Origin: CAVSRC01 sp963798195
GTDB lineage: Bacteria > Pseudomonadota > Alphaproteobacteria > Rhizobiales > Kaistiaceae
DNA: 64,000 nt
Assembly: GCA_963798195.1 (NCBI GenBank)
Contig: CAWCSF010000010.1
Location: 1,178,001-1,242,000 of the forward strand
Direction: 5' to 3'
Both the position numbers and the translations under genes were made by a program. This document shows, piece by piece, positions 1 through 8,039 of the stretch (the stretch's first letter is position 1; each line of letters opens with the position of its first letter). The notes below the pieces were generated by a model. That model was not told the DNA's origin. It made no database searches and worked only from the letters and a program-made list of their open reading frames with translations.

Positions 1-12
1 GCCTGCAAAGGA

Positions 13-89
13 TGGTCGGAGTGGCAGGATTCGAACCTGCGACCCTCTGCTCCCAAAGCAGATGCGCTACCAGGCTGCGCTACACTCCG
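13..89 (-). tRNA. tRNA-Pro(UGG)
   Basis: Read on the minus strand this is a 77-nt cloverleaf. The acceptor stem CGGAGTG pairs with CACTCCG, the anticodon loop TTTGGGA gives UGG, the T-arm contains GGTTCGAATCC, and the 3' CCA is encoded. It is the wobble proline isoacceptor; a GGG proline tRNA with a very similar body lies at 48020-48096. Confidence 0.95.
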
Positions 90-270
90 GCACCAAAGCC
101 AGCGGCGGCTCCCGGTTACACGTTTGCCCGCCGCCCATCAAGCATGGTGCCGCGCGTCTCAAGCCTGCCACAAGCTCTTGCGAGCCTTTGCGGGCGTTGT
201 CCGCGGGCCGGCCGCCGCTATACTCCCGCCGCCATCAGCCGGCCCAAGGCGTCGGAGTTCCAGGAGTTTC

Positions 271-1308
271 ATGAGCAAGAGCGCCACGCGGCGACGGACG
301 CCCCACGGACCCTCGAAAAGAAGCGCGCCAAAACCGCCGTCCGCCCTGCCCCCTCGAAAACCGCCAATCCTGCTGTGGGCGGCGCTGGGCGCAATCGTGG
401 TGGCGACGGTGGTCGGCACGATCCTGCTCTGGCCACGGGCGCCTGGCGCCGAAGTCACCGCTGGCACCAGCTGGCCACGCGTGCTGACCCGGGTCGATTC
501 CCTTTATAACGACATCACCGTCTACGAGCAGCAGAACGGCCTCATGACCCTGGCCTTCGGGGCGAAACGGCTGAACTACGTCGAATCGGTGGTCAACCCG
601 AACGACGAGCTCGACCTGCCGGTCACCTATACCCAGTCGATGACCGCCGGACTGGCCTTTGCCTCCACCTTGGAGAGCGCCGCCATCATCGGCCTCGGAG
701 GCGGCCGGACGGCCTGGTACCACCACAAGTCTGTGCCGAAGCTCGATTTTACTGCCGCGGAACTGGATCCCGAAGTGGCCCGCATCGCCGGGCGCTACTT
801 CAACGTCCATCCAGAGCAGAATTTCGATATCCAGGTGCAGGACGGTCGGGTCTGGCTGTCGAAGAGCGACAAGACTTTCGACATCGTCCTGATCGACGCC
901 TACCGCGGGCCCTTCGTCCCCTTTCACCTCCTGACGACCGAATTCTACAGGCTGGTCGCGGAGCATCTGAAGCCGGGGGGAGTCGCGGTGCAGAATGTCG
1001 AGCCCTCGACCATGCTGTTCGACAGCGCGGTGGCAACCATCAGCGCCGCGTTCGATCATCTCGTCTTCCTCCGCGGCGCCGGCAACATCGTCATCGTTGC
1101 CTACAACGGACCGGAAAAGGACGAGGCATCCGTCCAGCGGCTCGCCGCCGAGCGCACGCAGCAATATGGCCTGCGCTACGATCTCACCGAGATCCTTACC
1201 CGCCGCTTCACGCCCGAATGGGATAAGGAGAAGCCACCGCTGACCGATGACTTCGCGCCGGTCGAATATCTGAAAGCCATCGACCGTCACAACGAGAAGC
1301 AAACATGA
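271..1308 (+). CDS. Spermidine synthase-like methyltransferase-fold protein with N-terminal membrane anchor
   Basis: 345 aa. After a basic, proline-rich N-terminus there is one membrane segment (around residues 30-50), then a Rossmann fold typical of SpeE-like proteins, with a glycine-rich motif (GLGGGRT) and an acidic strand (AELDPEV) expected to hold the nucleoside cofactor. The later strand reads LIDAYRGPF rather than the usual SpeE active-site string, so true aminopropyltransferase activity is uncertain. The ATG at 271 was chosen because CAGGAGT lies just upstream; an in-frame extension to 124 has no such site. It overlaps the next gene by 4 bp (ATGA), so the two are translationally coupled. 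Confidence 0.8.
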   Translation: MSKSATRRRTPHGPSKRSAPKPPSALPPRKPPILLWAALGAIVVATVVGTILLWPRAPGAEVTAGTSWPRVLTRVDSLYNDITVYEQQNGLMTLAFGAKRLNYVESVVNPNDELDLPVTYTQSMTAGLAFASTLESAAIIGLGGGRTAWYHHKSVPKLDFTAAELDPEVARIAGRYFNVHPEQNFDIQVQDGRVWLSKSDKTFDIVLIDAYRGPFVPFHLLTTEFYRLVAEHLKPGGVAVQNVEPSTMLFDSAVATISAAFDHLVFLRGAGNIVIVAYNGPEKDEASVQRLAAERTQQYGLRYDLTEILTRRFTPEWDKEKPPLTDDFAPVEYLKAIDRHNEKQT

Positions 1309-1973
1309 AAGACGATGTGACGAGCGGCGCGCGCCGCGCTGGACCGCTGTGGCGACGCCTCGCGGTCGGTCCCGGGGCTGCCCTCCTGGTCGTCCTCGAC
1401 GTGGCGACACTTGGCTTCATCACGCTTGGATTCGAGATGGTCGCGAGCCGCATCCTGACACCGCTCTTCGGCAGCGGCATCTACACGTGGGCAACGATCA
1501 TCTCGATCGTCGTCGCTGGATTGATGGCAGGCTATTTCCTCGGCGGCATGCTCGCCGACCGCCATCCGTCATTCGGCGTCGCCGCCGTGATCAAGTTCGC
1601 AGCGGCGGCCTACTTGTTGTTTGTCTTCATCATGACCGGCGGTGGACTCGACAGTCTGATCGACGCGATTCCCGGCGAGATCGCCGCCTTGTTCACCAGC
1701 GGCTTCGTCGTCTGCTTCCCGCCGCTTCTCGTCCTCGGCATGTACTCGCCGCTGTCGGTGCGCCTCGTGCTGCGCGACCCACATGACGCCGGCAAGGTGT
1801 CCGGTGGCCTGTTCGCCATCTCGTCCCTCGGCAACATCGTCGGCATCATCGTCACGACATTCGTGCTGATCCCGAGTATCGGCACCCGTGCCATCACGCT
1901 CGGATTCGCGGCGTTCCTGATCATATCGGGCGTGATGTCAGTGGCCATGGCGGCCAGCCGCAGACAGGCCTGA
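1305..1973 (+). CDS. Polytopic membrane partner of the spermidine synthase-like protein
   Basis: 222 aa and almost entirely hydrophobic, with about six predicted membrane helices. It resembles the MFS-like membrane half of proteins annotated as fused MFS/spermidine synthase: the first helix carries TLGFEMVASRIL and a later loop GLFAISSLGNIVG, both recurrent in that family. Here the membrane half is a separate gene downstream of the soluble half, whereas in the fused form the membrane half comes first. The start ATG overlaps the upstream stop. Substrate and role are unknown; function with its neighbour is inferred from coupling. Confidence 0.75.
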   Translation: MKDDVTSGARRAGPLWRRLAVGPGAALLVVLDVATLGFITLGFEMVASRILTPLFGSGIYTWATIISIVVAGLMAGYFLGGMLADRHPSFGVAAVIKFAAAAYLLFVFIMTGGGLDSLIDAIPGEIAALFTSGFVVCFPPLLVLGMYSPLSVRLVLRDPHDAGKVSGGLFAISSLGNIVGIIVTTFVLIPSIGTRAITLGFAAFLIISGVMSVAMAASRRQA

Positions 1974-2022
1974 ACGCCTGCCGCAAACCATTCAGATATC
2001 AGGATAATTGGCGTCGCGGCGG

Positions 2023-2602
2023 CTATTGCGACTGAAACGGTCCGCCGCCACCTTCAGGCAGAATTTCGGCTGCCATCAGCCCCTTCGGGCCATCGCCGAA
2101 CCGCACCAGGACGGTCTGCCCGGGACGTAACTCCGCGAGGCCAAAACGGCGAAGCGTTTCCATGTGGACGAAAATATCTTCCGTGCCCTCGCCGCGAGTT
2201 CAGGAAGCCGTAGCCGCGCACGCGGTTGAACCACTTCACCGTCGCGCGCTCGAGACCGCTGGTTGGGACGACCGTGTTGTGCGTGCGCGATGGAGCCATC
2301 TGCGGCGGACGCACCGCCGTCGACTCGTCCATGCTGACCACGCGAAACGCCTGTCGACCCTTCGTGCGGTCGAGCACTTCACATATGACTCGTGCGCCCT
2401 CGTACGCGGTCTGGAATCCACCGCGACGCAAACAGGTCACATGCAACAGAACGTCGGCGCCGCCGTCGTCGGGTACGACGAAGCCGTAGCCCTTCGATGC
2501 ATCGAACCATTTGATGATCCCGGTGATCTCGAACAGATCAACCGGTATCTCCTCACCTAAGCTTCCATCTATGGGAAGTTCGGGAGAGACCTTTGCCCCC
2601 AT
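2023..2602 (-). pseudogene. Double cold-shock-domain protein (CspD-like), frameshifted as sequenced
   Basis: Two cold-shock domains in one chain, a common alphaproteobacterial layout for an RNA or single-strand nucleic-acid binder. Domain 1 has IIKWFDASKGYGFV and domain 2 has ATVKWFNRVRGYGF, both with the RNP1-type aromatic motif. Just after the second RNP1 motif the frame is lost. Removing one base of the AA pair (plus-strand TT at 2199-2200) restores LTRGEGTEDIFVHMETL and a normal end at TAG (2025-2023), giving about 192 aa. Without correction the frame runs on to a stop at 2054 with unrelated residues. The ATG at 2602 is the likely start; longer in-frame starts exist up to 2713. Confidence 0.8.
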
Positions 2603-2822
2603 CGACCCCGCCCTTGTCAACGCACCGCATTTTCGGCAGGCCCCGCCGAATCCTGATTCGAGCATAGCATCCGGCGGGGGTGTGACCAGTCCCAAATTGC
2701 TCTTTCGGGCCATCGGTGCGTACCGTGTGTGTCTACGGTCACACCTTGGTCACGGATTGCGTTTCGGGGTAACGCCGCTAGGTTCTATCCCGTCATTGCA
2801 TCAGACCCGATTGGAACAGCCA

Positions 2823-3242
2823 ATGAAGTACCTGCACACGATGGTTCGCGTGACCGACATCGAAAAATCCCTTCATTTTTATCGCGACCTCCTCGGCCTG
2901 AAGGAGATTCGGCGATCGGAAAATGAGAAGGGACGCTACACGCTCATCTTCCTCGCGCCTCCCGGTCAGGAAGATGCCCCCGTCGAGCTTACCTACAACT
3001 GGGATCCGGAGACCTACAGCGGCGGCCGCAATTTCGGACACCTCGCCTACGGCGTCGATGACATCTACGCATTCTGCGAGAAGATGATGAAGGCCGGCGT
3101 GACCATCAATCGCCCCCCACGCGATGGCCACATGGCGTTCATCCGTTCGCCCGATGAGATATCCGTCGAGATCATCCAGAATGGCGCCGCGCTTCCCCCG
3201 AAAGAGCCGTGGACGTCCATGCCGAACACCGGCAAGTGGTGA
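2823..3242 (+). CDS. gloA: Lactoylglutathione lyase (glyoxalase I)
   Basis: 139 aa, the normal size for the short bacterial enzyme that isomerises the methylglyoxal-glutathione hemithioacetal to S-lactoylglutathione in the cytosol. The four metal ligands of the family can be placed: His5 (YLHTM), Glu55 (PVELTYNW), His73 (FGHLAYGV) and Glu116 (SVEIIQ). The pattern YNW...GHLAYGV is characteristic of Ni-dependent GloA. It starts at the first ATG after a divergent intergenic region shared with the cold-shock gene. A tRNA-Glu follows directly, and no terminator was seen between them. Confidence 0.95.
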   Translation: MKYLHTMVRVTDIEKSLHFYRDLLGLKEIRRSENEKGRYTLIFLAPPGQEDAPVELTYNWDPETYSGGRNFGHLAYGVDDIYAFCEKMMKAGVTINRPPRDGHMAFIRSPDEISVEIIQNGAALPPKEPWTSMPNTGKW

Positions 3243-3313
3243 ATTTCCGCGCGTTCCGCCTCGTTTGCTGCCTCTTGTGAGGGCGCTGCAAACGCCTTAA
3301 GAACGCCGCATCC

Positions 3314-3389
3314 GCGCCCTTCGTCTAGCGGTCCAGGACGCCGCCCTTTCACGGCGGAAACACGGGTTCGATTCCCGTAGGGCGCGCCA
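3314..3389 (+). tRNA. tRNA-Glu(UUC)
   Basis: A 76-nt cloverleaf: acceptor GCGCCCT pairs with AGGGCGC, anticodon stem CCGCC/GGCGG encloses loop CTTTCAC (anticodon UUC), T-arm GGGTTCGATTCCC, and CCA encoded at 3387-3389. Confidence 0.97.
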
Positions 3390-3419
3390 CCATTTCCCGC
3401 TGAGGGATGGAGGCTACCG

Positions 3420-4118
3420 ATGGCCAGGCCCGTCTGTGCGATCATCGGCATTGGTCCCGGCAACGGAGCGGCGCTTGCCCGGAAGTTTTCCGGGGATCAT
3501 CGCGTCGCCCTCCTCTCGCGCTCGACCGATATGTCCGACCCTCTTGCCAGGGAGTTGGGCGATGCCCGCGCCTATGCGTGCGACGTCGCCGACGGTGCCT
3601 CCGTGGACCGTGCATTCGATGGCATCGCGTCAGACATGGGCGACGTCGACACGCTGGTGTTCAACGCCGGGTCAGGCGTCTTCGCCGATGTCGAAACGAT
3701 CACGCCGGCGCAGTTCGAGCAGGCCTGGCGCGTGAACGCCGCCGGTCTCCTCCTCGCCAGCCAGAAAGTCATTCCCGGTATGAAGGCGAAGGGCCGTGGC
3801 GCGATCATCGTCATTGGCGCCACCGCCTCGCGGAGAGGGGCACCCCGCACGGCAGCCTTCGCACCTGCGAAAGCGGCGCAGCGCAGCCTTGCCGAGTCGA
3901 TGGCCAAGCATCTCGGCCCGGCAGGCGTCCACGTCGCCATCGTCATCATCGACGGCATGGTCAACCTCCCACGCACCCGCGCGCGCATGCCCGAAAAGTC
4001 CGATGATTTCTTCGTGCAGCCCGAAGATGTCGCGGCAACCGCGCACTGGCTCGCACACCAGCCGAGGTCGGCGTGGTCGTTCGAGGTCGAAGCCCGTCCC
4101 TTCGGCGAGAAATGGTGA
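3420..4118 (+). CDS. SDR-family oxidoreductase lacking the canonical catalytic Tyr
   Basis: 232 aa Rossmann-fold protein of the short-chain dehydrogenase type. The N-terminal cofactor motif is GIGPGNGAALA (a variant of TGxxxGxG) and NAGSGVF matches the NAG structural motif. The usual YxxxK active site reads FAPAK, so the catalytic Tyr is Phe while the Lys remains, and the preceding stretch (GATASRRG) does not place a Ser at the normal spacing. Classical SDR chemistry is therefore doubtful; a non-classical or binding role is possible. It stands alone between tRNA-Glu and a convergent MFS gene, whose stop lies 2 bp away. Substrate unknown. Confidence 0.8.
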   Translation: MARPVCAIIGIGPGNGAALARKFSGDHRVALLSRSTDMSDPLARELGDARAYACDVADGASVDRAFDGIASDMGDVDTLVFNAGSGVFADVETITPAQFEQAWRVNAAGLLLASQKVIPGMKAKGRGAIIVIGATASRRGAPRTAAFAPAKAAQRSLAESMAKHLGPAGVHVAIVIIDGMVNLPRTRARMPEKSDDFFVQPEDVAATAHWLAHQPRSAWSFEVEARPFGEKW

Positions 4119-4119
4119 T

Positions 4120-5622
4120 CTAGATCCGCCGCAGCGGCAGCGTCCACGCCAGCACCATCGCCACCGCGCAAAACGCGCCGATCGCCGCGTAGGCCGCCCG
4201 GAAAGCGTTGACTACTTCGGACTGGAACGAAGCCGCCTGACCGGCGGGGAGTTTCGCGAGCGCGTCGGGGCCCTGCTGGAGGATGGTTGCGAACAGCGCC
4301 GCGGAATCGCCGTTACTGGCCTTCATGCTGGCAAACAGGACTGCCCCCACGAGAGCCGTTCCGAGCGCCGCGCCGATGGATCGCGAGAACTGGACCGAAG
4401 CGGTGGCCGTGCCCAGCATGCCCGGGCCGGCGGCGGATTGCACGGTGATCTGCACCACGCCCATCACGGTGCCCATGAAAAGCCCTATCAGGCCCAGGAT
4501 CACCGACAGGTGCGTCGCATCGAAGCGCGGAAGCCACAGCGCGACCACCGCGAACAGCGCCACGACAACCACAAGGCCGAACGAGGGAAACACAGCGGTG
4601 CGCCCGGTCCAGCCGATCAGTTGGCCGGTGATGATGGACCCGATGGGCACGCCGGCCGTCACCGGCAGGAGGGACAGGCCGATCTCGCCGGAATCGGACC
4701 CCAGGCCGACCCGAAGGTAGATTGGCAGGAACGTGATCAGCGATACCAGCGACGCACCATGGCAGAGCGCCAGGACGTCGCTCCGCCAGATCGTCGGGTC
4801 GCGAAACAGGGAAATCGGGAAAAGCGGATGTGCCGCCCTTCGCTCCCGCCAGACCAGCAGCAGCACCGCGACAATGCTGAGGGAGAGCAGCCCGAGCACC
4901 GGCAGGATGATCGAAGCGTCCAGTTCCTGGACCTGGCGGAACATCACCATCGCCGACGTGATGAAGACGATGAACAGGATCAGCCCGGCCGCGTCGAACC
5001 GGAACGGCTGGGGCGTCGGCGTCACGGGCTTCAGCCGCCGGACCAGCAGCAGAGCAAGCAACCCCACCGGAACGCCGACGAAGAAGACCGAGCGCCAGCC
5101 GAGGTGCTGGGTCAGGTAACCGCCGGCGACCGCGCCGAAGCCGGTCGAGAAGACGGCCACAGCCGCGAGGATGCCGCCATAGCGGGCGCGTTGGCGCGGC
5201 GGTACGGCCTCTCCGATCAGCGCCTGCGAGAGCGTCATCAGCCCGCCGCCGCCGAAACCCTGGAGAAGACGGGCCGCGATAAGCATCGTGACATTGACCG
5301 ACAAGGCGCAAAGCAGGGATGCGACGATGACGACGATCAACGCCCCGGCCAGAAGGCGCTTGCGGCCCAGGATATCGCCGAGCCGACCGTAAACCGGCGA
5401 GGCGATCGTCGCCGCGATCAGGTAGGCGATAACAACCCACGAGATTTGCGCCGGATCGCCGAGGTCGCCGGCGATGGCCGGCAACGCCGCGGCAACAATC
5501 GTCCCATCGACCATCGCCAGGAACATCGGCAGCATGATCGAGGGCAGCAGTGAAAACAGGCGAGCGCGACCTGCGCCGGGGTCAACCGGCGGTGGCGGCG
5601 CGGATGTGTGCATATCTGGCAT
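4120..5622 (-). CDS. MFS multidrug exporter, DHA2 (EmrB/QacA) family
   Basis: 500 aa with about 14 predicted membrane helices, the size and topology of proton-driven DHA2 exporters. Visible signatures are the motif-D1-like MVDGTIVAAALPAIAGDL in helix 1, the loop 2-3 motif GRLGDILGRKR, and motif C in helix 5 (AVAGGYLTQHLGWRSVF). Such proteins expel hydrophobic or cationic compounds; this substrate is not predictable. The first ATG of the open frame is at 5622. No membrane-fusion partner is adjacent and no local regulator is seen. It is divergent from the universal stress gene, sharing about 95 bp. Confidence 0.9.
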   Translation of the reverse strand: MPDMHTSAPPPPVDPGAGRARLFSLLPSIMLPMFLAMVDGTIVAAALPAIAGDLGDPAQISWVVIAYLIAATIASPVYGRLGDILGRKRLLAGALIVVIVASLLCALSVNVTMLIAARLLQGFGGGGLMTLSQALIGEAVPPRQRARYGGILAAVAVFSTGFGAVAGGYLTQHLGWRSVFFVGVPVGLLALLLVRRLKPVTPTPQPFRFDAAGLILFIVFITSAMVMFRQVQELDASIILPVLGLLSLSIVAVLLLVWRERRAAHPLFPISLFRDPTIWRSDVLALCHGASLVSLITFLPIYLRVGLGSDSGEIGLSLLPVTAGVPIGSIITGQLIGWTGRTAVFPSFGLVVVVALFAVVALWLPRFDATHLSVILGLIGLFMGTVMGVVQITVQSAAGPGMLGTATASVQFSRSIGAALGTALVGAVLFASMKASNGDSAALFATILQQGPDALAKLPAGQAASFQSEVVNAFRAAYAAIGAFCAVAMVLAWTLPLRRI

Positions 5623-5718
5623 CGGCCGGGGAAGACGGCGGGAGAATGGGGGAGGCGAACAGCGCCTCAATGATGTACCCTAGCCGCTACCGTGCCCTTC
5701 ATCCAAGCGGTCATTGCC

Positions 5719-6561
5719 ATGAAGACAATTCTCGTGCCGGTCGAAAAGAACGACCTCATCGACTCCAGCATCGCCACCGCCAGCCTGCTGGCCAGGAAAT
5801 TCGACAGCTATATCGAGGGCTTCGCCCTGGGCGCCGACCTCAATCCGCTCATCGCCACCGAGGCGATGAGCCCGATCGTGGTCTACCCGGCGGACCTGAC
5901 CCGGCAGGACAAGACGCTGGCCGAGGAATCCCACAAGCTCTTCGACGCCGCCATGCAGAAACATGGCATTGCGCCCGAGGGGGGCACGGCAGCCGGCCCC
6001 ACCTATGCCTGGAGCGACCGTCCCCTGTCCGGCGACAGCTTTGCCGGAACGCGCGGCCGCGTTTTCGACGTCACCGTGATCGGACGACCCGGCTCCGGCG
6101 CCACCAGCCCGCACATGAGCACGCTGGAGACGGCTCTCTTCGAAAGCGGCCGCCCGATCCTCATCGCCCCGCCGACCGCGCCGCAGAAGCTCGGCGAGAA
6201 CATTACCATCGCCTGGAACGGCAGCACCGAGACCGCGCGAGCGATCGCCTTCGCCATGCCGATCCTGAAGCGCGCGACACGTGTCGTCGTGCAGGTGGTC
6301 GAGGGCAACGGCCCGCCGGGCCCGACCGGCGAGGAAGTCGCCCGGTATATCGAGCGCCATCAGGTTTCCTGCGAGACGCTGAACGTCGCGCGTGGATCGC
6401 GCTCGACCGGCGAAGCCATGCTGCAAGAGGCCGTCAAGTCCGGCAGCGATCTGCTGGTCAAGGGCGCCTACACGCAGAGCCGCCTCCGCCAGATGATCTT
6501 CGGCGGCGCCACCAGCCACATCATCGCCGAGACCACCCTGCCCGTGCTCATGGCGCACTAG
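5719..6561 (+). CDS. Universal stress protein, tandem Usp domains
   Basis: 280 aa, about twice a single UspA domain. The chain opens with MKTILVPVEKND, typical of Usp strand 1, and the second half repeats the fold from ENITIAWNGSTETARA onward. The C-terminus has the G2xG9xG(S/T)-type segment KGAYTQSRLRQMIFGGATSHI, which contacts nucleotide in ATP-binding Usps. The ATG at 5719 fits the domain boundary better than one nine codons upstream. Likely a cytosolic stress adaptor; ligand not known. Its stop overlaps the convergent neighbour by 4 bp. Confidence 0.88.
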   Translation: MKTILVPVEKNDLIDSSIATASLLARKFDSYIEGFALGADLNPLIATEAMSPIVVYPADLTRQDKTLAEESHKLFDAAMQKHGIAPEGGTAAGPTYAWSDRPLSGDSFAGTRGRVFDVTVIGRPGSGATSPHMSTLETALFESGRPILIAPPTAPQKLGENITIAWNGSTETARAIAFAMPILKRATRVVVQVVEGNGPPGPTGEEVARYIERHQVSCETLNVARGSRSTGEAMLQEAVKSGSDLLVKGAYTQSRLRQMIFGGATSHIIAETTLPVLMAH

Positions 6562-7298
6562 GCGCGGGCCATGGTCCTCAGCTCGGCGAGCACCTCGCCG
6601 AGCAGCTTCTCCTCGATGCGCGCCAGCGTGCGCGCGACCATCGACCCGTCCAGGACGCGGTGATCGTACATGATGCGCACCGCCACCGAGCCGTCCTTGC
6701 CGATCACCCCGTAGTTCATTACCGCCGTCAGCGGCGAGATCGGGTGAAGGGATTCCGCCCCTAGCCCCGAATAGACGGTGATCCCGAACGTGCCGAAATA
6801 GTTGCCGCGCTGGCGGCCAATGTTCAGGCCAAGCCACCAGATCAGCCGGCGCAGCGGCATCGGCCAGCGGGCCAGTGAGAACATCCGCTTGAAGTCGCGG
6901 TTATCCTCGATCGGCCGGTCCTTGTTGGTCTTCATGGCGTCGCTGAGCGCCTGGACGGAGGTCGTTTCGGGCGACCGCATCAGGGTGGTCAGGATCACCA
7001 TTTCTCCATGCCAGTCCCGCTCGAACACCATCGAGAGCGTGCTTTGCGGATATTCATAGAGCTGCGGCCAGGGCACCTTCACATAGGCGCGCCTGAGGTC
7101 CGGTATCTCCGCGGCGGCAAGCCCATAAGCCTTGGCGAAGAGCGACGCCCATACCGGCCGGTCGGCGCAGGCGGCGCGCGCTTCGACCAGCGGCGCCAGC
7201 CTCATGACGCGTTGGACCGGGACGCTCGGTACATGAAAGCGCGTCAGGTCGACGACGAGCTTGCGGACAGGCGAAAGAGGGATGGCGCGGCCGCGCAT
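6558..7298 (-). CDS. Stand-alone 2-oxoacid dehydrogenase E2-type acyltransferase domain protein
   Basis: 246 aa. The C-terminal third carries YDHRVLDGS, the catalytic His/Asp motif (DHRxxDG) of the chloramphenicol-acetyltransferase-like catalytic domain of dihydrolipoyl acyltransferases, preceded by FGTFGITVYSGLG and SPLTAVMNYG, where E2 enzymes have their core strands. There is no lipoyl domain, no peripheral-subunit-binding domain and no E1 or E3 gene nearby. It is therefore not a conventional PDH/OGDH component. A free acyl-CoA-dependent acyltransferase is the best inference; substrate unknown. Confidence 0.7.
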   Translation of the reverse strand: MRGRAIPLSPVRKLVVDLTRFHVPSVPVQRVMRLAPLVEARAACADRPVWASLFAKAYGLAAAEIPDLRRAYVKVPWPQLYEYPQSTLSMVFERDWHGEMVILTTLMRSPETTSVQALSDAMKTNKDRPIEDNRDFKRMFSLARWPMPLRRLIWWLGLNIGRQRGNYFGTFGITVYSGLGAESLHPISPLTAVMNYGVIGKDGSVAVRIMYDHRVLDGSMVARTLARIEEKLLGEVLAELRTMARA

Positions 7299-7343
7299 GG
7301 GAATTTCCGGTCAGGGTGGCGTCGGGGGGCTATTCATCGCGGG

Positions 7344-7380
7344 AAAACCGCCGGCGATCAACCGCCCGTCCTGCCGGCGG
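7344..7380 (-). terminator. Possible Rho-independent terminator downstream of the GFA-family gene
   Basis: On the minus strand, just past the stop at 7386, GCCGGC-type arms at 7373-7380 and 7348-7355 form an 8-bp GC stem around a 17-nt loop, followed by TTTTC. The long loop and short U-run make it a modest candidate. Confidence 0.4.
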
Positions 7381-7385
7381 CTCCG

Positions 7386-7781
7386 CTAGAACCAGTAGTC
7401 GCGGACGCAACGCCCATCGCGCGGCAGGTCGTCGAACGTCATCAGCCCGTCGAAATGGTCGATGGGAATATCGGCAACCGCCTCGGGCTCGGCGAGCCGC
7501 AAGTTGACCGCAATGCGCCGGCGGCCGTCCTTGCCTGGCTCGGTCGCGCGCCAGTAGGCGACCGCGCCGCAGGTCGGGCAGAAATGAAAGCCGAGCGGAC
7601 TCGACTCGCGCCGCATGTAGGCCGCCGTCGGGCCGGAGACGGTGATCCCCTCCCCCTCGTAGTCGTAGGCCCAGAGGACGCCATAGCGCCGGCAGGCGGA
7701 GCAGTTGCAGGCGGTCGCGCCGTCGGGCTGGCCGGCGAAGCGCCAGTGCACGGCTCCACAAATACAGCGCCCTTCGATCAT
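7386..7781 (-). CDS. GFA-family (glutathione-dependent formaldehyde-activating-like) zinc protein
   Basis: 131 aa, the usual size for the family. Cysteine pairs in the expected order are visible: RCICGAV near the N-terminus, CNCSACRR around residues 25-32, and FCPTCG around residues 66-71. These bind structural and catalytic zinc in Gfa/CENP-V-like folds. Family members are often annotated as catalysing S-hydroxymethylglutathione formation, but most have no demonstrated activity, so only the fold is asserted. Glyoxalase I nearby (2823) is also glutathione-linked, though not in the same operon. Confidence 0.88.
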   Translation of the reverse strand: MIEGRCICGAVHWRFAGQPDGATACNCSACRRYGVLWAYDYEGEGITVSGPTAAYMRRESSPLGFHFCPTCGAVAYWRATEPGKDGRRRIAVNLRLAEPEAVADIPIDHFDGLMTFDDLPRDGRCVRDYWF

Positions 7782-7963
7782 CCAGAGATTCCCCGCGGCT
7801 CAGCCCGCGCCAATATTGATAGTGGTCGCCAGACAGCGACATGGCAACGCCCCGCGCTTGGCATTCCTCGCGGGAAAACGCTTGGTCACATCAACCGGCT
7901 CGATGCCACCAACTCCCACCGCCGCCAGCCGCGCCCTCCATCGCGGTTTCCGGCATGGCATGC

Positions 7964-7988
7964 GGAACGGACTCACCATGCGCGCGTT
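7964..7988 (+). promoter_or_regulatory. EcfG-type general-stress promoter
   Basis: GGAAC at 7964-7968 and CGTT at 7985-7988 are separated by exactly 16 nt, matching the GGAAC-N16/17-CGTT consensus of alphaproteobacterial EcfG sigma factors. The predicted transcript would start near 7995, about 45 nt before the DUF892 gene at 8040, a family frequently under general-stress control. Confidence 0.7.
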
Positions 7989-7997
7989 CTAGCGGTG

Positions 7998-8009
7998 GGT
8001 TGCGCAACC
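7998..8009. repeat. Perfect 12-bp palindrome in the DUF892 leader
   Basis: GGTTGCGCAACC is a perfect palindrome. It begins about where transcription from the EcfG-type promoter should start and ends 30 bp before the start codon. It may be an operator or a 5' end hairpin; no other copy was noticed. Confidence 0.4.
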
Positions 8010-8039
8010 GCATCCGCACCGCACAGAAGGAACCCCTAC

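Noticed and set aside
235..1410. Long reading frame opposite the spermidine synthase-like gene, and many similar frames opposite other genes
   Set aside because: High-GC shadow frames: no recognisable domain, no ribosome site, and the opposite strand carries clear families.
7330..7842. 170-residue alternative frame over the GFA-family gene
   Set aside because: Arg/Leu-rich composition typical of an out-of-frame read; the GFA frame carries the zinc motifs.
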